Positions 1 to 9,744 of a DNA stretch of 64,000 nt are shown here, piece by piece. Positions within the stretch are counted from its first letter, which is position 1; each line of letters starts with the position of its first letter. Where the stretch lies: contig NZ_MOAL01000003.1 in assembly GCF_003731765.1 (NCBI RefSeq), positions 558,001 to 622,000 on the forward strand. Direction: 5' to 3'. Below the pieces are notes generated by a model. The model had not been told where the DNA came from. It searched no databases and was given only the letters and a program-made list of their open reading frames with translations. Source of the stretch: Pseudomonas chlororaphis (GTDB taxonomy: Bacteria; Pseudomonadota; Gammaproteobacteria; Pseudomonadales; Pseudomonadaceae). A program made the translations under genes and the position numbers.

Positions 1-2
1 AA

Positions 3-779
3 TCCATCGACCTGCTGCAGTTCAGTGGCCTGCCGGCGCCGGTGTACTTTCGCTACGCCGATTTCGACGCCCACAGCCACGCCCTGGAGCACCGCCATCC
101 TTGGGGTTGCCTGGAGTATTCGGCCCACGGCGTGATGCACATGGCGATTGCCGGGCAACGTTTTATGGCGCCGCCGCAGTATGCGATCTGGATACCGCCG
201 AACACCGAACACAGCTTCTACACCGACCAACCGATCATTTATCGCGCCGTGTGCCTGGCGCCGGAGGTGTGCCAGGACCTGCCGTCGCAAGCCTGCACCC
301 TGGCCATCAGCGATATCCTGAAAGCCATCCTCAAGGACTTCGCCGCCCGTGATGTGCAGATTCCCCAGCGCGACGCCGACCTGCGTCTGGCCCGGGTGCT
401 GCTGGACCAGTTGCAGCAGGCCCCGGTGCACAAGGCTTACCTGCCGTACGCCAGCAGCCCTGGCTTGCTGGGTATTCTCAACGCCCTGCAGGCCACGCCC
501 GGAGACAACCGCCCCCTGGCCTATTGGGCGCAGCAAGTGCATGTCAGCGAGCGGACCCTGGCCCGGCAATGCCTGCGTGAGTTGGGCATGAGTTTTGGCG
601 AATGGCGCCAGCGCCTGCGCTTCCTGGCCTCCATCGACGCCCTGGGCAGCCCGCGCAGCGTTCAGGAAGTGGCCTTCGACATGGGCTACAGCAGCGCCTC
701 GGCGTTTATCGCGATGTTTCAGCGCCAGGCCGGTTGCACCCCCGAGCAGTATCGCCGGGCCAGCCTACAGAGCAGGTGA
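3..779 (+). CDS. AraC family transcriptional regulator, 5' end outside the window
   Basis: This is a DNA-binding regulator with an N-terminal cupin-like sensing domain (histidine-rich, with residues such as HALEHRHPWG near the start) and a C-terminal AraC-type double helix-turn-helix. The second helix-turn-helix is clear around VQEVAFDMGYSSASAFIAMFQRQAGCTPEQYRR near the C terminus. A GTG at 42 could serve as a start. However, the frame stays open to the window edge and upstream codons read SIDLLQFSGLPAP, which looks like genuine coding sequence, so I treat the gene as truncated by the window. The inducer and target are unknown; the neighbours (PsiF, a permease) are not obviously linked. The family call is firm and the function is not. 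Confidence 0.85.
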   Translation, partial: SIDLLQFSGLPAPVYFRYADFDAHSHALEHRHPWGCLEYSAHGVMHMAIAGQRFMAPPQYAIWIPPNTEHSFYTDQPIIYRAVCLAPEVCQDLPSQACTLAISDILKAILKDFAARDVQIPQRDADLRLARVLLDQLQQAPVHKAYLPYASSPGLLGILNALQATPGDNRPLAYWAQQVHVSERTLARQCLRELGMSFGEWRQRLRFLASIDALGSPRSVQEVAFDMGYSSASAFIAMFQRQAGCTPEQYRRASLQSR

Positions 780-850
780 AGGTGTAACAGGCTTTGTCTA
801 CACTGCGCGGTAGGCCGCGCCCGTCGGTGCGGTAGCCAGGAGAAAACTCC

Positions 851-1150
851 ATGAAGATGTTGCGTGTTCCGTTGTTGATGATTGGCCTGTTGCTCTGTGC
901 CCAAGGTTTTGCCGCCACCGCCCAGCAAAACAAAATGACCACTTGCAACGCCGACGCCACCGCCAAATCCCTCAAGGGCGATGAGCGCAAAGCCTTTATG
1001 AGCACTTGCCTGAAAGCGGCTCCGGCGGCTGCCGCGACCCCGTCCACGCCCCAGGAAAGAATGAAGAGCTGTAACGCCGACGCCACCACCAAGGCCCTCA
1101 AGGGTGATGAGCGCAAAGCCTTCATGAGCACCTGCCTGAAGAAAAAGTAA
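851..1150 (+). CDS. PsiF-repeat secreted small protein
   Basis: This 99-residue protein has a signal peptide (about residues 1-22, ending QGFAA) and two near-identical copies of the PsiF repeat. Each copy contains CNADA, then KGDERKAFMSTCLK, about residues 34-56 and 75-97, joined by an alanine/proline linker. Each repeat carries two cysteines, suggesting a disulfide in the periplasm. PsiF was named as phosphate-starvation-inducible in E. coli, but its biochemical role is unknown. A good ribosome binding site (AGGAG) sits just upstream of the ATG. I saw no clear Pho box in the short upstream gap. Confidence 0.9.
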   Translation: MKMLRVPLLMIGLLLCAQGFAATAQQNKMTTCNADATAKSLKGDERKAFMSTCLKAAPAAAATPSTPQERMKSCNADATTKALKGDERKAFMSTCLKKK

Positions 1151-1164
1151 TGCCCCCCGGCCTG

Positions 1165-1210
1165 GCCTCCTTGCCTTGGGCAAAAGGAGGCGGGCCCTCG
1201 CCCTGGCGAG
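1165..1210 (+). terminator. Possible terminator hairpins after psiF-like gene
   Basis: Two stem-loops follow the stop codon. GCCTCCTT (1165-1172) pairs with AAGGAGGC (1184-1191), and CTCGCC (1197-1202) pairs with GGCGAG (1205-1210) across a two-base loop. Neither is followed by a T-run, so a rho-independent role is only likely, not certain. Confidence 0.4.
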
Positions 1211-1308
1211 TGTCTGCCACGGGCCACCTCGACGACGCCTGCCCCTATGCCTCCCTGGCGAACGCTGGCAGACTGCCAATCCTTTTACGCCGTTCGTTTT
1301 GAGGCTGT

Positions 1309-2319
1309 ATGCCAACGTTTTCTCAGCGTCATCTGTTGTTGATCAGTTGGGTGATTATTTTCGGCGGTTTGTTGCTGGTCCTGCCGTTGCGGTTGTTGCC
1401 GAGCCTGTTGGCCGGTCTGTTGGTGTTCGAGCTGGTAAACATGCTGACCCCGCAGTTGCAGCGCCTGATCGAAGGGCGGCGTGCGCGCTGGCTGGCGGTG
1501 GCGTTGCTCGGCACGCTGGTGGTCAGCGTGCTGACCCTGCTGTTTGCCGGGGCCATCAGTTTCCTGCTGCATGAAGCGGAAAACCCCGGCGCCTCCCTGG
1601 ACAAGTTCATGACCGTGGTGGACAAGGCCCGGGGCCAGTTGCCGCCGTTCCTCGACTCCTACCTGCCGTCCAGCGCCGCCGAGTTCCAGACCGCCATCGG
1701 CGCCTGGGCCAGCAAGCACCTGAGCGAGTTGCAACTGGTGGGCAAGGACGCGGCCCACATGTTCGTGACCTTGCTGATCGGCATGGTGCTGGGGGCGATC
1801 ATCGCCTTGCAGCGCATCCCCGACCTGACCAAGCGCAAGCCTTTGGCGGCCGCCCTGTTCGATCGCCTGCACCTGCTGGTCCAGGCCTTTCGCAACATCG
1901 TCTTCGCGCAGATCAAGATTTCCCTGCTCAACACCTTCTTCACCGGGATCTTCCTGGCGGTGATCCTGCCGATGTTCGGGGTCAAGCTGCCGCTGACCAA
2001 GACCCTGATCGTGCTGACCTTCCTGCTGGGGCTATTGCCGGTGATCGGCAACCTGATCTCCAACACCCTGATCACCATCGTCGGCCTGTCGCTGTCGATC
2101 TGGGTGGCGGTGGCGGCCCTGGGCTACCTGATCTTTATCCACAAGCTGGAATACTTTCTCAACGCCCGCATCGTCGGCGGGCAGATCAGTGCCAAGTCCT
2201 GGGAGTTGCTCCTGGCCATGCTGGTGTTCGAGGCAGCCTTCGGCCTACCGGGCGTCGTGGCCGGACCGATCTATTACGCGTACTTGAAAAGCGAGCTGAA
2301 ACTGGCGGGGTTGGTTTAA
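1309..2319 (+). CDS. AI-2E family transporter (PerM-like permease)
   Basis: This 336-residue integral membrane protein has several hydrophobic segments: residues about 9-45, 62-86, 148-170, and a cluster of about four between 200 and 330. This layout and the GxxxGLPGVVAGPIYYAYLK-type C terminus match the AI-2E/PerM family. Members include the autoinducer-2 exporter TqsA and uncharacterised permeases, so the substrate cannot be assigned. It is monocistronic and convergent with the yegD-like gene. A four-run G-rich repeat begins three bases after its stop codon. Confidence 0.85.
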   Translation: MPTFSQRHLLLISWVIIFGGLLLVLPLRLLPSLLAGLLVFELVNMLTPQLQRLIEGRRARWLAVALLGTLVVSVLTLLFAGAISFLLHEAENPGASLDKFMTVVDKARGQLPPFLDSYLPSSAAEFQTAIGAWASKHLSELQLVGKDAAHMFVTLLIGMVLGAIIALQRIPDLTKRKPLAAALFDRLHLLVQAFRNIVFAQIKISLLNTFFTGIFLAVILPMFGVKLPLTKTLIVLTFLLGLLPVIGNLISNTLITIVGLSLSIWVAVAALGYLIFIHKLEYFLNARIVGGQISAKSWELLLAMLVFEAAFGLPGVVAGPIYYAYLKSELKLAGLV

Positions 2320-2321
2320 GA

Positions 2322-2343
2322 GGGGCAGGGGCAGGGGCAGGGG
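2322..2343 (+). repeat. Four GGGG runs with CA spacers (G-quadruplex motif)
   Basis: GGGG runs lie at 2322-2325, 2328-2331, 2334-2337 and 2340-2343. Each pair is separated by exactly CA, giving a perfect hexamer tandem repeat. Four G4 runs with two-base loops form a textbook intramolecular G-quadruplex motif on the plus strand, the sense strand of the preceding permease gene. Confidence 0.8.
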
Positions 2344-2393
2344 CAAGCCACAAGCTAAAGCCGGTCCCGCTCTTGCTTTTACTTGTGGCTTGC
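2343..2393. terminator. 12-bp perfect inverted repeat between convergent genes
   Basis: GCAAGCCACAAG (2343-2354) is an exact inverted match to CTTGTGGCTTGC (2382-2393). It lies between the convergent stops of the permease and yegD-like genes, so it may act as a bidirectional terminator. It also overlaps a member of a dispersed repeat (GCTTGCCGCTTGAAGCT) seen in three other gaps of this window. Confidence 0.5.
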
Positions 2394-2415
2394 CGCTTGA
2401 AGCTTGCCGCTGCTT

Positions 2416-3690
2416 TTATCCGTAGCGCTTCTTGGCTTCAATCGCCAATCCGCTGCCAATGCTGCCGAAGATGTTGCCTTCGACGTGCCGTGCATTCGGC
2501 AGCATGGCGGCGACGCTTTGGCGCAGGGCCGGGATGCCGCTGGAGCCGCCGGTGAAGAACACGGTGTCCACCTGGGCAACGCCGACATTGGCTTGGTTCA
2601 GCAACTGGGTGACGCTGCCGCGGATACGCTCCAGCAGACTGTCGATGGCGGTTTCGAACAGCGCTCGGCTCAACTCCACGCTCAGGCCCGGCTCGATGCG
2701 GTCCAGGGGCACGTGGCGATGGTCGGCGTGGGTCAGTTGGATCTTGGTTTCTTCCACTTCCATGGCCAGCCAGTGCCCGGCGCGCTGTTCGATCAGTTTG
2801 AACAGCCGGTCGATGCCGCCGGTGTCTTCGATGTCGTAGCGCATGCTGCCCAGGGCTAGCTGGGATTTCTGCGAGTACACCGAGTTGATGGTGTGCCAGG
2901 TCGCCAGGTTCATGTGGTGGCTGGTGGGCATGTAGGCACCGCTTTTCATCCGGCTGCCGTAGCCGAACAACGGCATCACGCCTTGCAGGCTCAGTTGCTT
3001 GTCGAAGTCGGTACCGCCGACGTGCACGCCACCGGTGGCGAGGATGTCGTCATGGCGGTCATCCAGGCCCCGGCGCTCAGGGGACAGGCGCACCAGGGAA
3101 AAGTCCGAAGTACCACCGCCGATGTCGACAATCAGTACCAGTTCTTCACGCTCGATGGTGGACTCGTAGTCGAAGGCGGCAGCGATCGGTTCGTATTGGA
3201 ACGAGACCTCTTTAAACCCCAGCTTGCGCGCCACTTCCACCAGTGTGTCCTGGGCTTCCTGGTCGGCAGCGGCGTCGTCGTCGACGAAGAACACCGGACG
3301 GCCCAGCACCACTTCCTCGAACTCCCGACCAGCGGCGGCTTCGGCGCGGTTTTTCAACTGGCCGATAAACAGCCCCAGCAGGTCCTTGAACGGCATCGCC
3401 GTGCCCAGCACGCTGGTGTCGTGCTTGATCAGCTTGGAACCCAGCAGGCTTTTCAGCGAGCGCATCAGTCGGCCTTCGTAGCCTTCCAGGTACTCGTGCA
3501 GGGCCAGGCGGCCATACACCGGGCGGCGTTCTTCGATGTTGAAGAACACCACCGACGGCAGAGTGATCTTGTCATCCTCCAGCGCGATCAGCGTTTCCAC
3601 GCCGGGGCGCAGCCAGCCCACCGTGGAGTTGGACGTGCCAAAGTCGATGCCGCAGGCACGGGCCGGAGTAGGGTTGTTCATGTCTTTCAT
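2416..3690 (-). CDS. yegD: Hsp70 family chaperone, YegD-like
   Basis: This 424-residue actin-fold ATPase has the phosphate-1 motif GIDFGTSNSTVGW (about residues 14-26), the phosphate-2 motif IVDIGGGTSDFSLV (about 187-200) and an adenosine-type motif FFTGGSSGIPALR near the C terminus. It has the Hsp70 nucleotide-binding domain but is much shorter than DnaK and lacks the usual full substrate-binding domain, which is typical of YegD. Its client is unknown. It is divergent from cbpA, so the shared 290-bp region sits between two chaperone genes. Confidence 0.9.
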   Translation of the reverse strand: MKDMNNPTPARACGIDFGTSNSTVGWLRPGVETLIALEDDKITLPSVVFFNIEERRPVYGRLALHEYLEGYEGRLMRSLKSLLGSKLIKHDTSVLGTAMPFKDLLGLFIGQLKNRAEAAAGREFEEVVLGRPVFFVDDDAAADQEAQDTLVEVARKLGFKEVSFQYEPIAAAFDYESTIEREELVLIVDIGGGTSDFSLVRLSPERRGLDDRHDDILATGGVHVGGTDFDKQLSLQGVMPLFGYGSRMKSGAYMPTSHHMNLATWHTINSVYSQKSQLALGSMRYDIEDTGGIDRLFKLIEQRAGHWLAMEVEETKIQLTHADHRHVPLDRIEPGLSVELSRALFETAIDSLLERIRGSVTQLLNQANVGVAQVDTVFFTGGSSGIPALRQSVAAMLPNARHVEGNIFGSIGSGLAIEAKKRYG

Positions 3691-3778
3691 GTTCCGGTTA
3701 AAAAAACGGCCGCGCAGTGTATGTCAGTCGTCGACAGATTCGAAGGCCGACTATCCGCTAAATCTGCTCCGGTCGCGC

Positions 3779-3806
3779 CTTGAAAGACTATTCTTCACCC
3801 CCAAAC
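3779..3806 (+). promoter_or_regulatory. Candidate heat-shock (sigma-32) promoter upstream of cbpA
   Basis: CTTGAAA (3779-3785) is followed after 13 bases by CCCCAAAC (3799-3806). This resembles the RpoH consensus CTTGAAA, a 13-15 base spacer, then CCCCATnT. It points toward cbpA, whose start lies about 175 bases downstream. The rest of the 3691-3982 gap shows no other gene. Confidence 0.5.
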
Positions 3807-3982
3807 TTGCAGGCATGAGCCGTGTAGCCGCCGTGAGGTTCGCAAGAACCCGCACCGGCTGCCGATAAACGTCTGATGCGCCGTCTGAGTTGCCGCTTGA
3901 GATTGATCGAGCCGGATGCCGGCAAAGAGAGCATGCTGCAGCGCAGGCCGCGCGATATTGATAACGGATGGTGATTCCTTCG

Positions 3983-4924
3983 ATGGACTTCAAAGACTAT
4001 TACAAGATTCTCGGTGTGGAACCGACAGCGGACGACAAGGCGATCAAGGCCGCCTATCGCAAGCTGGCGCGTAAGTACCACCCCGATGTCAGTAAGGAAA
4101 AGGACGCCGAGGCCAAGTTCAAGGACGCCTCGGAAGCCTATGAAGCGCTGAAAAGCGCCGACAAGCGCGCCGAATACGACGAGATGCGCAAATACGGCCA
4201 GCATGGCCAGCCGTTCCAGGGCCCGCCCGGGTGGCAAGGCCGTGGCGGTTTTGGCGGTGGTCAGGAATCAGGCGATTTTTCGGACTTCTTCAGTTCGATT
4301 TTCGGTAATCGTGGGCCCGGCTTTGGTGGCCCGGAGTCGCGCCGCAGCAGCGGGCGACGTGGACAGGATGTGGAAATGGAATTGCCGATTTTCCTGGAAG
4401 AAACCCTCGCGACCGAGTCGAAGAAGGTCAGCTTCCAGGTGCCGCAGTACAACGCTGCGGGCCAGCACGTCAGCAACACCAGCAAGAGCCTGAACGTGAA
4501 GATCCCGGCCGGGGTCAGCGATGGCGAGCGCATTCGCCTCAAGGGCCAGGGCGCACCGGGCGTCGGGGGCGGGGCCAATGGCGACCTGTACCTGACCATT
4601 CGTTTTGCCCCGCACCCGAAATTCGACGTCGAGGGCGAGAACCTGATCATCACCTTGCCCCTGGCGCCTTGGGAACTGGCCCTGGGGACTGAAGTGGCGG
4701 TGCCGACCCTGACCGGCAAGATCAACCTGAAGGTCCCGGCCGGCAGCCAGAACGGCCAGCGCATGCGTGCCAAGGGCCACGGCCTGCTGAACAAGGCGGG
4801 GGAGCGCGGTTACCTGTTCGTGCAACTCAAGGCGGTAATGCCCAAGCAGACCAGCGACGACGTCAAGGCGTTGTGGCAGGAACTGGCGAAAAAGGCCGCC
4901 TTCGACCCGCGGGAACATTTCTGA
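3983..4924 (+). CDS. cbpA: Curved-DNA-binding protein CbpA, DnaJ-type co-chaperone
   Basis: A J domain occupies residues about 1-68 and carries the HPD tripeptide (YHPDV) needed to stimulate an Hsp70 ATPase. A Gly/Phe-rich linker follows ([10 protein letters not shown], then GFGGG), then the C-terminal substrate-binding domains. There is no cysteine-rich zinc finger, as expected for CbpA rather than DnaJ. I chose the ATG at 3983 ([12 protein letters not shown]), the conserved family start; an in-frame ATG exists five codons upstream at 3968. cbpM follows 23 bases downstream. In E. coli CbpA also binds DNA and is modulated by CbpM. Confidence 0.95.
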   Translation: MDFKDYYKILGVEPTADDKAIKAAYRKLARKYHPDVSKEKDAEAKFKDASEAYEALKSADKRAEYDEMRKYGQHGQPFQGPPGWQGRGGFGGGQESGDFSDFFSSIFGNRGPGFGGPESRRSSGRRGQDVEMELPIFLEETLATESKKVSFQVPQYNAAGQHVSNTSKSLNVKIPAGVSDGERIRLKGQGAPGVGGGANGDLYLTIRFAPHPKFDVEGENLIITLPLAPWELALGTEVAVPTLTGKINLKVPAGSQNGQRMRAKGHGLLNKAGERGYLFVQLKAVMPKQTSDDVKALWQELAKKAAFDPREHF

Positions 4925-4947
4925 TTCGACACTAGGAGTCGCTGGCC

Positions 4948-5259
4948 ATGAGCACCCTGATCGTTCAGCTGGACATGGAAGAGTTCTGTGAGGTGGCCGA
5001 TTTGTCGGCCGCCTACGTGATCGAAATTGTCGAACACGGGATTCTTGAACCTCATGGCGCGGCGCCCGAGCACTGGCGCTTCACCGACGTCGAACTGGTG
5101 CTGGCCAAGCGCGCGGCCAAGTTGCAGCGTGATCTGGACCTGGAATGGGAAGGGGTGGCCCTGGCCCTGGACCTGCTGGAAGAGGTGCAGCAACTGCGGG
5201 CGGAGAATCAGATGCTCAAGCAGCGCCTTGGTCGCCTGGTCACCGACTCCCCGCAGTAA
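4948..5259 (+). CDS. cbpM: Chaperone modulator CbpM
   Basis: This 103-residue MerR-like helical protein starts MSTLIVQLDMEEFCEVADLS and ends in a coiled-coil stretch (LEEVQQLRAENQMLKQRLGRL). CbpM binds the J domain of CbpA and inhibits both its co-chaperone and its DNA-binding activity. The position directly after cbpA and the matching length support the call. A ribosome binding site (AGGAG) precedes the ATG. Confidence 0.93.
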   Translation: MSTLIVQLDMEEFCEVADLSAAYVIEIVEHGILEPHGAAPEHWRFTDVELVLAKRAAKLQRDLDLEWEGVALALDLLEEVQQLRAENQMLKQRLGRLVTDSPQ

Positions 5260-5277
5260 CTGCCGGCCGCCCCGCGT

Positions 5278-6417
5278 CTAGGGCTGAGCGCGGGACACTC
5301 GTGGCAGCACTACGGTAAAGGTGGTGCCGTCGATCTGGCTGGAACTGACGTCGATGCTGCCCTGGTGGGCCACCACCACTTCCTTGACGATGAACAAGCC
5401 CAATCCCAGGCTGGTGGACGGATTGCCCAGCTCCTCGCTGGCGCTGCGCACCAGAGGGTCGAACAGCGTGCTCAGGGCCTCCTGTGCAATGGGCTGGCCG
5501 TAGTTGTGAATGGTCAGCAGTACCTGTTCCACGCCACCGGTCAGGGTCACCGTGACGCTGCGACTGTGGCTGCCGTGCTGCAAGGCATTGCCGATCAGGT
5601 TTTGCAGCATCTGTTCGATACGCCCCCGATCCCAGATGCCGTGGCTGTCGCCATGGAAATTCAGCGACGGCATGCAATCGGGCTGTCCGGCACAGGCTTC
5701 GTCCATGACGGCCTTGATCGCACTGGCCAGGTCCATGGGCGCCGGCTCGATGGGCAAGCCACTGCCCAGGCGGCTGCGCACGAATTCCAGCAGGTCGCTG
5801 ACCATCGCCCCCATGTGCCGCGTGCCGCTCTTGATCCGCGTCACATAGGCCAGGGCATCGGCGTCCAGGGCGACTTTGCGCGCCAGCATCTCGCTGGACA
5901 TGCTCACCGCCTGCAGCGGCGCACGCAGGTCGTGGCCGAGGATCGCCAGGAAAATGTCCCGTGAACGATTGACCTGTTCGGCATAGGCACTGGTGGATTC
6001 AGCCAGGGCTTCGTCGATGGCTTCGTTGAAGCGGATCATGTCCTGGAAATAGGCCAGGTCCGGGGAGGCCAGGCTGTTGACCCACAACCGAATCACACAG
6101 GCCCGCAGGTGACGAAACTCCGAGGTCATCTGCACCAGGTCGAACCCCACGTGGTGGCGCAGTTCGCCGTGGCTGGCGGCGGCCTGATCGAGGCTGGGGG
6201 TTTTCTCCGGGCCTTCGCCCTTGGCCTTGGCCACCTGTTCGCTGGCGGTCTGGGCGGTCTGCATGTCCCGCGAGGCGGCCAGGAGGATGGATTTGGCGTG
6301 GTCGCGCAACTCCAGGCGCGACATGGAATCGGCGGCGGGGGCGATGGATTTGGCAAACTGCTCCCACTCATCAACGATTCGATCAACGTGTTGCACGATG
6401 AAATCGGATAGGCGCAT
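5278..6417 (-). CDS. Sensor histidine kinase with RsbRD-type N-terminal domain
   Basis: From the ATG at 6417 the protein is about 379 residues. It starts MRLSDFIVQHVDRIVDEWEQFA, a helical N-terminal region of RsbRD type with no membrane segment, so it is probably cytoplasmic. The dimerisation/phosphoacceptor helix contains ILGHDLRAPLQAVSMSSEML with the phosphorylatable His. The HATPase domain has an N box (LQNLIGNALQHG) and a G box (TSLGLGLFIVKEVV). No response regulator is adjacent, so it is an orphan whose partner and signal are unknown. A longer frame to 6504 exists but its extra residues do not look like coding sequence. The terminator of ureC lies just upstream. Confidence 0.85.
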   Translation of the reverse strand: MRLSDFIVQHVDRIVDEWEQFAKSIAPAADSMSRLELRDHAKSILLAASRDMQTAQTASEQVAKAKGEGPEKTPSLDQAAASHGELRHHVGFDLVQMTSEFRHLRACVIRLWVNSLASPDLAYFQDMIRFNEAIDEALAESTSAYAEQVNRSRDIFLAILGHDLRAPLQAVSMSSEMLARKVALDADALAYVTRIKSGTRHMGAMVSDLLEFVRSRLGSGLPIEPAPMDLASAIKAVMDEACAGQPDCMPSLNFHGDSHGIWDRGRIEQMLQNLIGNALQHGSHSRSVTVTLTGGVEQVLLTIHNYGQPIAQEALSTLFDPLVRSASEELGNPSTSLGLGLFIVKEVVVAHQGSIDVSSSQIDGTTFTVVLPRVSRAQP

Positions 6418-6500
6418 AGCCGGGAACCTTGCTGGCAAAGTGTGAGAAATCGACAGGCATCTTAGCGCCTTGCGGCGCGCTTCAACACTCATACCGGCAA

Positions 6501-6528
6501 ACAAGCTTCCCGGCCTTTTCAGGCCGGG
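6501..6528 (-). terminator. Rho-independent terminator after ureC
   Basis: CCCGGCC (6509-6515) pairs with GGCCGGG (6522-6528) around a six-base loop, and the minus-strand transcript continues into AAGCTTGTTT. It begins seven bases after the ureC stop and would end the long urt-ure transcript before the kinase gene. Confidence 0.7.
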
Positions 6529-6534
6529 TGTTGG

Positions 6535-8235
6535 CTAGAAAAGAAAGTAGCGTTGTGCCATCGGCAGCACGTCCGCCGGCTCACACCACAGCAGCACGCC
6601 ATCGGCCTTGACCTGGTAGGTCTGCGGGTCAACGTCGATCTGCGGCAGGTAGTCGTTGTGGATCAGGTCGGTCTTTTGCACATTGCGACAGCCCTTGACC
6701 ACGGCGATGCGTTTTTTCAGGCCCAGGCTTTCCGGCAGCCCAGCTTCCAGGGCCGCCTGGCTGATAAAGGTCAGGCTGGTGGCGTGGCGGCTGCCGCCGT
6801 AGCTGGCGAACATGGGGCGGTAGTGCACCGGCTGCGGTGTGGGGATCGAGGCGTTGGCGTCACCCATCAGGCTGGCGGCAATGGCCCCGCCCTTGAGGAT
6901 CAGGGTCGGCTTGACCCCGAAGAACGCCGGGCGCCAGAGCACCAGGTCGGCCCATTTGCCCACTTCGATGGAGCCCACTTCATGGCTGATGCCGTGGGTG
7001 ATCGCCGGGTTGATGGTGTATTTGGCGATGTAGCGCTTGACCCGGAAGTTGCTGTTGCCCGGGCCATCGCCGTCCAGCGGGCCGCGCTGCTTGTGCATCT
7101 TGTCGGCGGTCTGCCAGGTGCGGGTGATGACTTCGCCGACCCGGCCCATGGCCTGGCTGTCGGAACTGATCATCGAGAACGCGCCCAGGTCGTGGAGGAT
7201 GTCTTCGGCGGCGATGGTCTCGCGGCGAATGCGGCTTTCGGCGAAGGCCACGTCCTCGGCGATGCTTGGGTCCAGGTGATGGCAGACCATCAACATGTCC
7301 AGGTGCTCGTCGATGGTGTTGCGGGTGAACGGCCGCGTCGGGTTGGTGGAGCTGGGCAGCACGTTGGCGAAGCCGCAAGCCTTGATGATGTCCGGCGCAT
7401 GGCCGCCGCCGGCGCCTTCGGTGTGGTAGGTGTGGATGGTGCGGCCCTTGAAGGCGCCGAGGGTGGTTTCGACGAAACCCGATTCGTTCAGGGTGTCGGT
7501 GTGGATCGCCACCTGCACGTCGTACTGATCGGCCACGCTCAGGCAGTTGTCGATGGCCGCCGGGGTGGTGCCCCAGTCTTCGTGCAGCTTGAGGCCGATG
7601 GCCCCGGCCTTGACCTGTTCGATCAATGGCTCCGGCAGGCTGGCGTTGCCCTTGCCGGTGAAGCCGATGTTCATCGGGAACGCGTCGGCGGCCTGGAGCA
7701 TGCGCGCCATGTGCCAGGGCCCCGAAGTACAGGTGGTGGCATTGGTACCAGTGGCCGGGCCCGTGCCGCCGCCGATCATGGTGGTGACGCCGCTCATCAG
7801 GGCTTCTTCGATCTGCTGCGGGCAGATGAAGTGAATGTGGGTGTCGATGCCGCCGGCCGTGAGGATCATGCCCTCGCCGGCGATGACTTCGGTGCTGGCG
7901 CCGATGGCAATGGTCACATCAGGCTGGATGTCCGGGTTGCCGGCCTTGCCGATGGCGGCGATGCGCCCGTCCTTGAGGCCGACGTCGGCCTTGACGATGC
8001 CCCAGTGATCGATGATCAGGGCATTGGTAATCAGCGTGTCGACCACCTCGGCGGCCAGCAACTGGCCCTGGCCCATGCCGTCGCGGATCACTTTGCCACC
8101 GCCGAATTTCACTTCTTCGCCGTAGGTGGTGAAGTCTTTTTCCACTTCGATCCACAGCTCGGTGTCAGCCAGGCGTACCTTGTCGCCGACCGTAGGGCCG
8201 AACATGTCGGCGTAGGCTTGGCGGGAAATGTGCAT
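6535..8235 (-). CDS. ureC: Urease alpha subunit (catalytic)
   Basis: This is the catalytic subunit hydrolysing urea to ammonia and carbamate in the cytoplasm. It is 566 residues, the family length. Nickel ligands are visible: HIH at residues 133-135, the carbamylated lysine in GLKLHEDWG (about 216), further histidines in [10 protein letters not shown] and [14 protein letters not shown], and the active-site flap with CHHLD. I chose the ATG at 8235 ([22 protein letters not shown]) because it matches the family start and follows a GAGGAA Shine-Dalgarno; an upstream ATG adds nine atypical residues. It is the last gene of the cluster. The accessory genes ureEFG needed for nickel loading are not in this window. 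Confidence 0.98.
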   Translation of the reverse strand: MHISRQAYADMFGPTVGDKVRLADTELWIEVEKDFTTYGEEVKFGGGKVIRDGMGQGQLLAAEVVDTLITNALIIDHWGIVKADVGLKDGRIAAIGKAGNPDIQPDVTIAIGASTEVIAGEGMILTAGGIDTHIHFICPQQIEEALMSGVTTMIGGGTGPATGTNATTCTSGPWHMARMLQAADAFPMNIGFTGKGNASLPEPLIEQVKAGAIGLKLHEDWGTTPAAIDNCLSVADQYDVQVAIHTDTLNESGFVETTLGAFKGRTIHTYHTEGAGGGHAPDIIKACGFANVLPSSTNPTRPFTRNTIDEHLDMLMVCHHLDPSIAEDVAFAESRIRRETIAAEDILHDLGAFSMISSDSQAMGRVGEVITRTWQTADKMHKQRGPLDGDGPGNSNFRVKRYIAKYTINPAITHGISHEVGSIEVGKWADLVLWRPAFFGVKPTLILKGGAIAASLMGDANASIPTPQPVHYRPMFASYGGSRHATSLTFISQAALEAGLPESLGLKKRIAVVKGCRNVQKTDLIHNDYLPQIDVDPQTYQVKADGVLLWCEPADVLPMAQRYFLF

Positions 8236-8253
8236 TCCTTGTTCCTCGGATGG

Positions 8254-8342
8254 GAGCTGCAAGCCTTAAGCTGCCAGCTCCAAGAAAATCAAAAGATATC
8301 GATACCGCTTCAGGCGCCTCTTGCTTGCCGCTTGAAGCTAGC
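8254..8342. repeat. Dispersed AAGCTTCAAGCGGCAAGC-type repeat in ureB-ureC gap
   Basis: The 121-bp gap between ureB and ureC contains GAGCTGCAAGCCTTAAGCTGCCAGC followed by CTTGCCGCTTGAAGCTAGC. Related sequence occurs at 2387-2412, 11690-11752 and 35797-35836. It interrupts an otherwise tight operon and could form stem-loops in the mRNA. Confidence 0.5.
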
Positions 8343-8356
8343 GACTCGTTACTCGC

Positions 8357-9201
<845 letters not shown>

Positions 9202-9735
9202 TCACTCCTGGAGGAGGCTGGGCGGTTGGGCCCCGGGATTAAGGGTCAGCTGCATAAAGGTCAGGTCCAGCCAGCGGCCGAACTTGGTGCCCACCTGGGG
9301 CATTTGCCCGGTGGTGACGAACCCCAGGCGCTCATGCAGGCGAATCGAAGCAACGTTGCCGCTTTCAATGGCGGCCACCATCACGTGCTTGCCGCCGTGT
9401 CTGGCGCGCTCCACCAGCGCGTCCATCAGGCGCGGGCCGAGGCCGTTGCCCCGTTGGTCGCTGCGGATGTACACCGAGTGCTCGACGGTGTGGCGGAAGC
9501 CCTCGAAGGGCCGCCAGTCACCGAATGAAGCGTAGCCGAGCACCACCTCCTCGGCGTTGACGACGACCAGGATCGGGTAGCCCTGGGCTTGCCGGGCGCT
9601 GAACCAGGCCTGGCGGTTGCCCAGGTCCACGGGCTGCTCGTTCCAGATCGCCGTGGTGTTGAGCACGGCGTCGTTGTAGATGTCGCGGATCGCGGGCAGG
9701 TCGGCGTGCACGGCGTCGCGGATGCGGTCAGTCAT
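9202..9735 (-). CDS. GNAT acetyltransferase of phosphinothricin / methionine sulfoximine type
   Basis: This 177-residue GNAT enzyme has IRDIYNDAVLNTTAIWNEQPVDLGNRQAWF at the N terminus, YASFGDWRPFEGFRHTVEHSVYI in the middle and the acetyl-CoA loop RGNGLGPRLMDALVERAR. These match the PAT/bar-like family. P. aeruginosa carries such an enzyme (PA4866) in the same place between ureA and ureB. That protein acetylates L-methionine sulfoximine and sulfone, which are glutamine synthetase inhibitors, and detoxification of such analogues is the most likely role here. It starts nine bases after the ureA stop. Confidence 0.88.
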   Translation of the reverse strand: MTDRIRDAVHADLPAIRDIYNDAVLNTTAIWNEQPVDLGNRQAWFSARQAQGYPILVVVNAEEVVLGYASFGDWRPFEGFRHTVEHSVYIRSDQRGNGLGPRLMDALVERARHGGKHVMVAAIESGNVASIRLHERLGFVTTGQMPQVGTKFGRWLDLTFMQLTLNPGAQPPSLLQE

Positions 9736-9744
9736 GTCGCGGCC

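Noticed and set aside
780..850. Pho box upstream of the PsiF-like gene
   Set aside because: No pair of CTGTCAT-like direct repeats is visible in the short gap.
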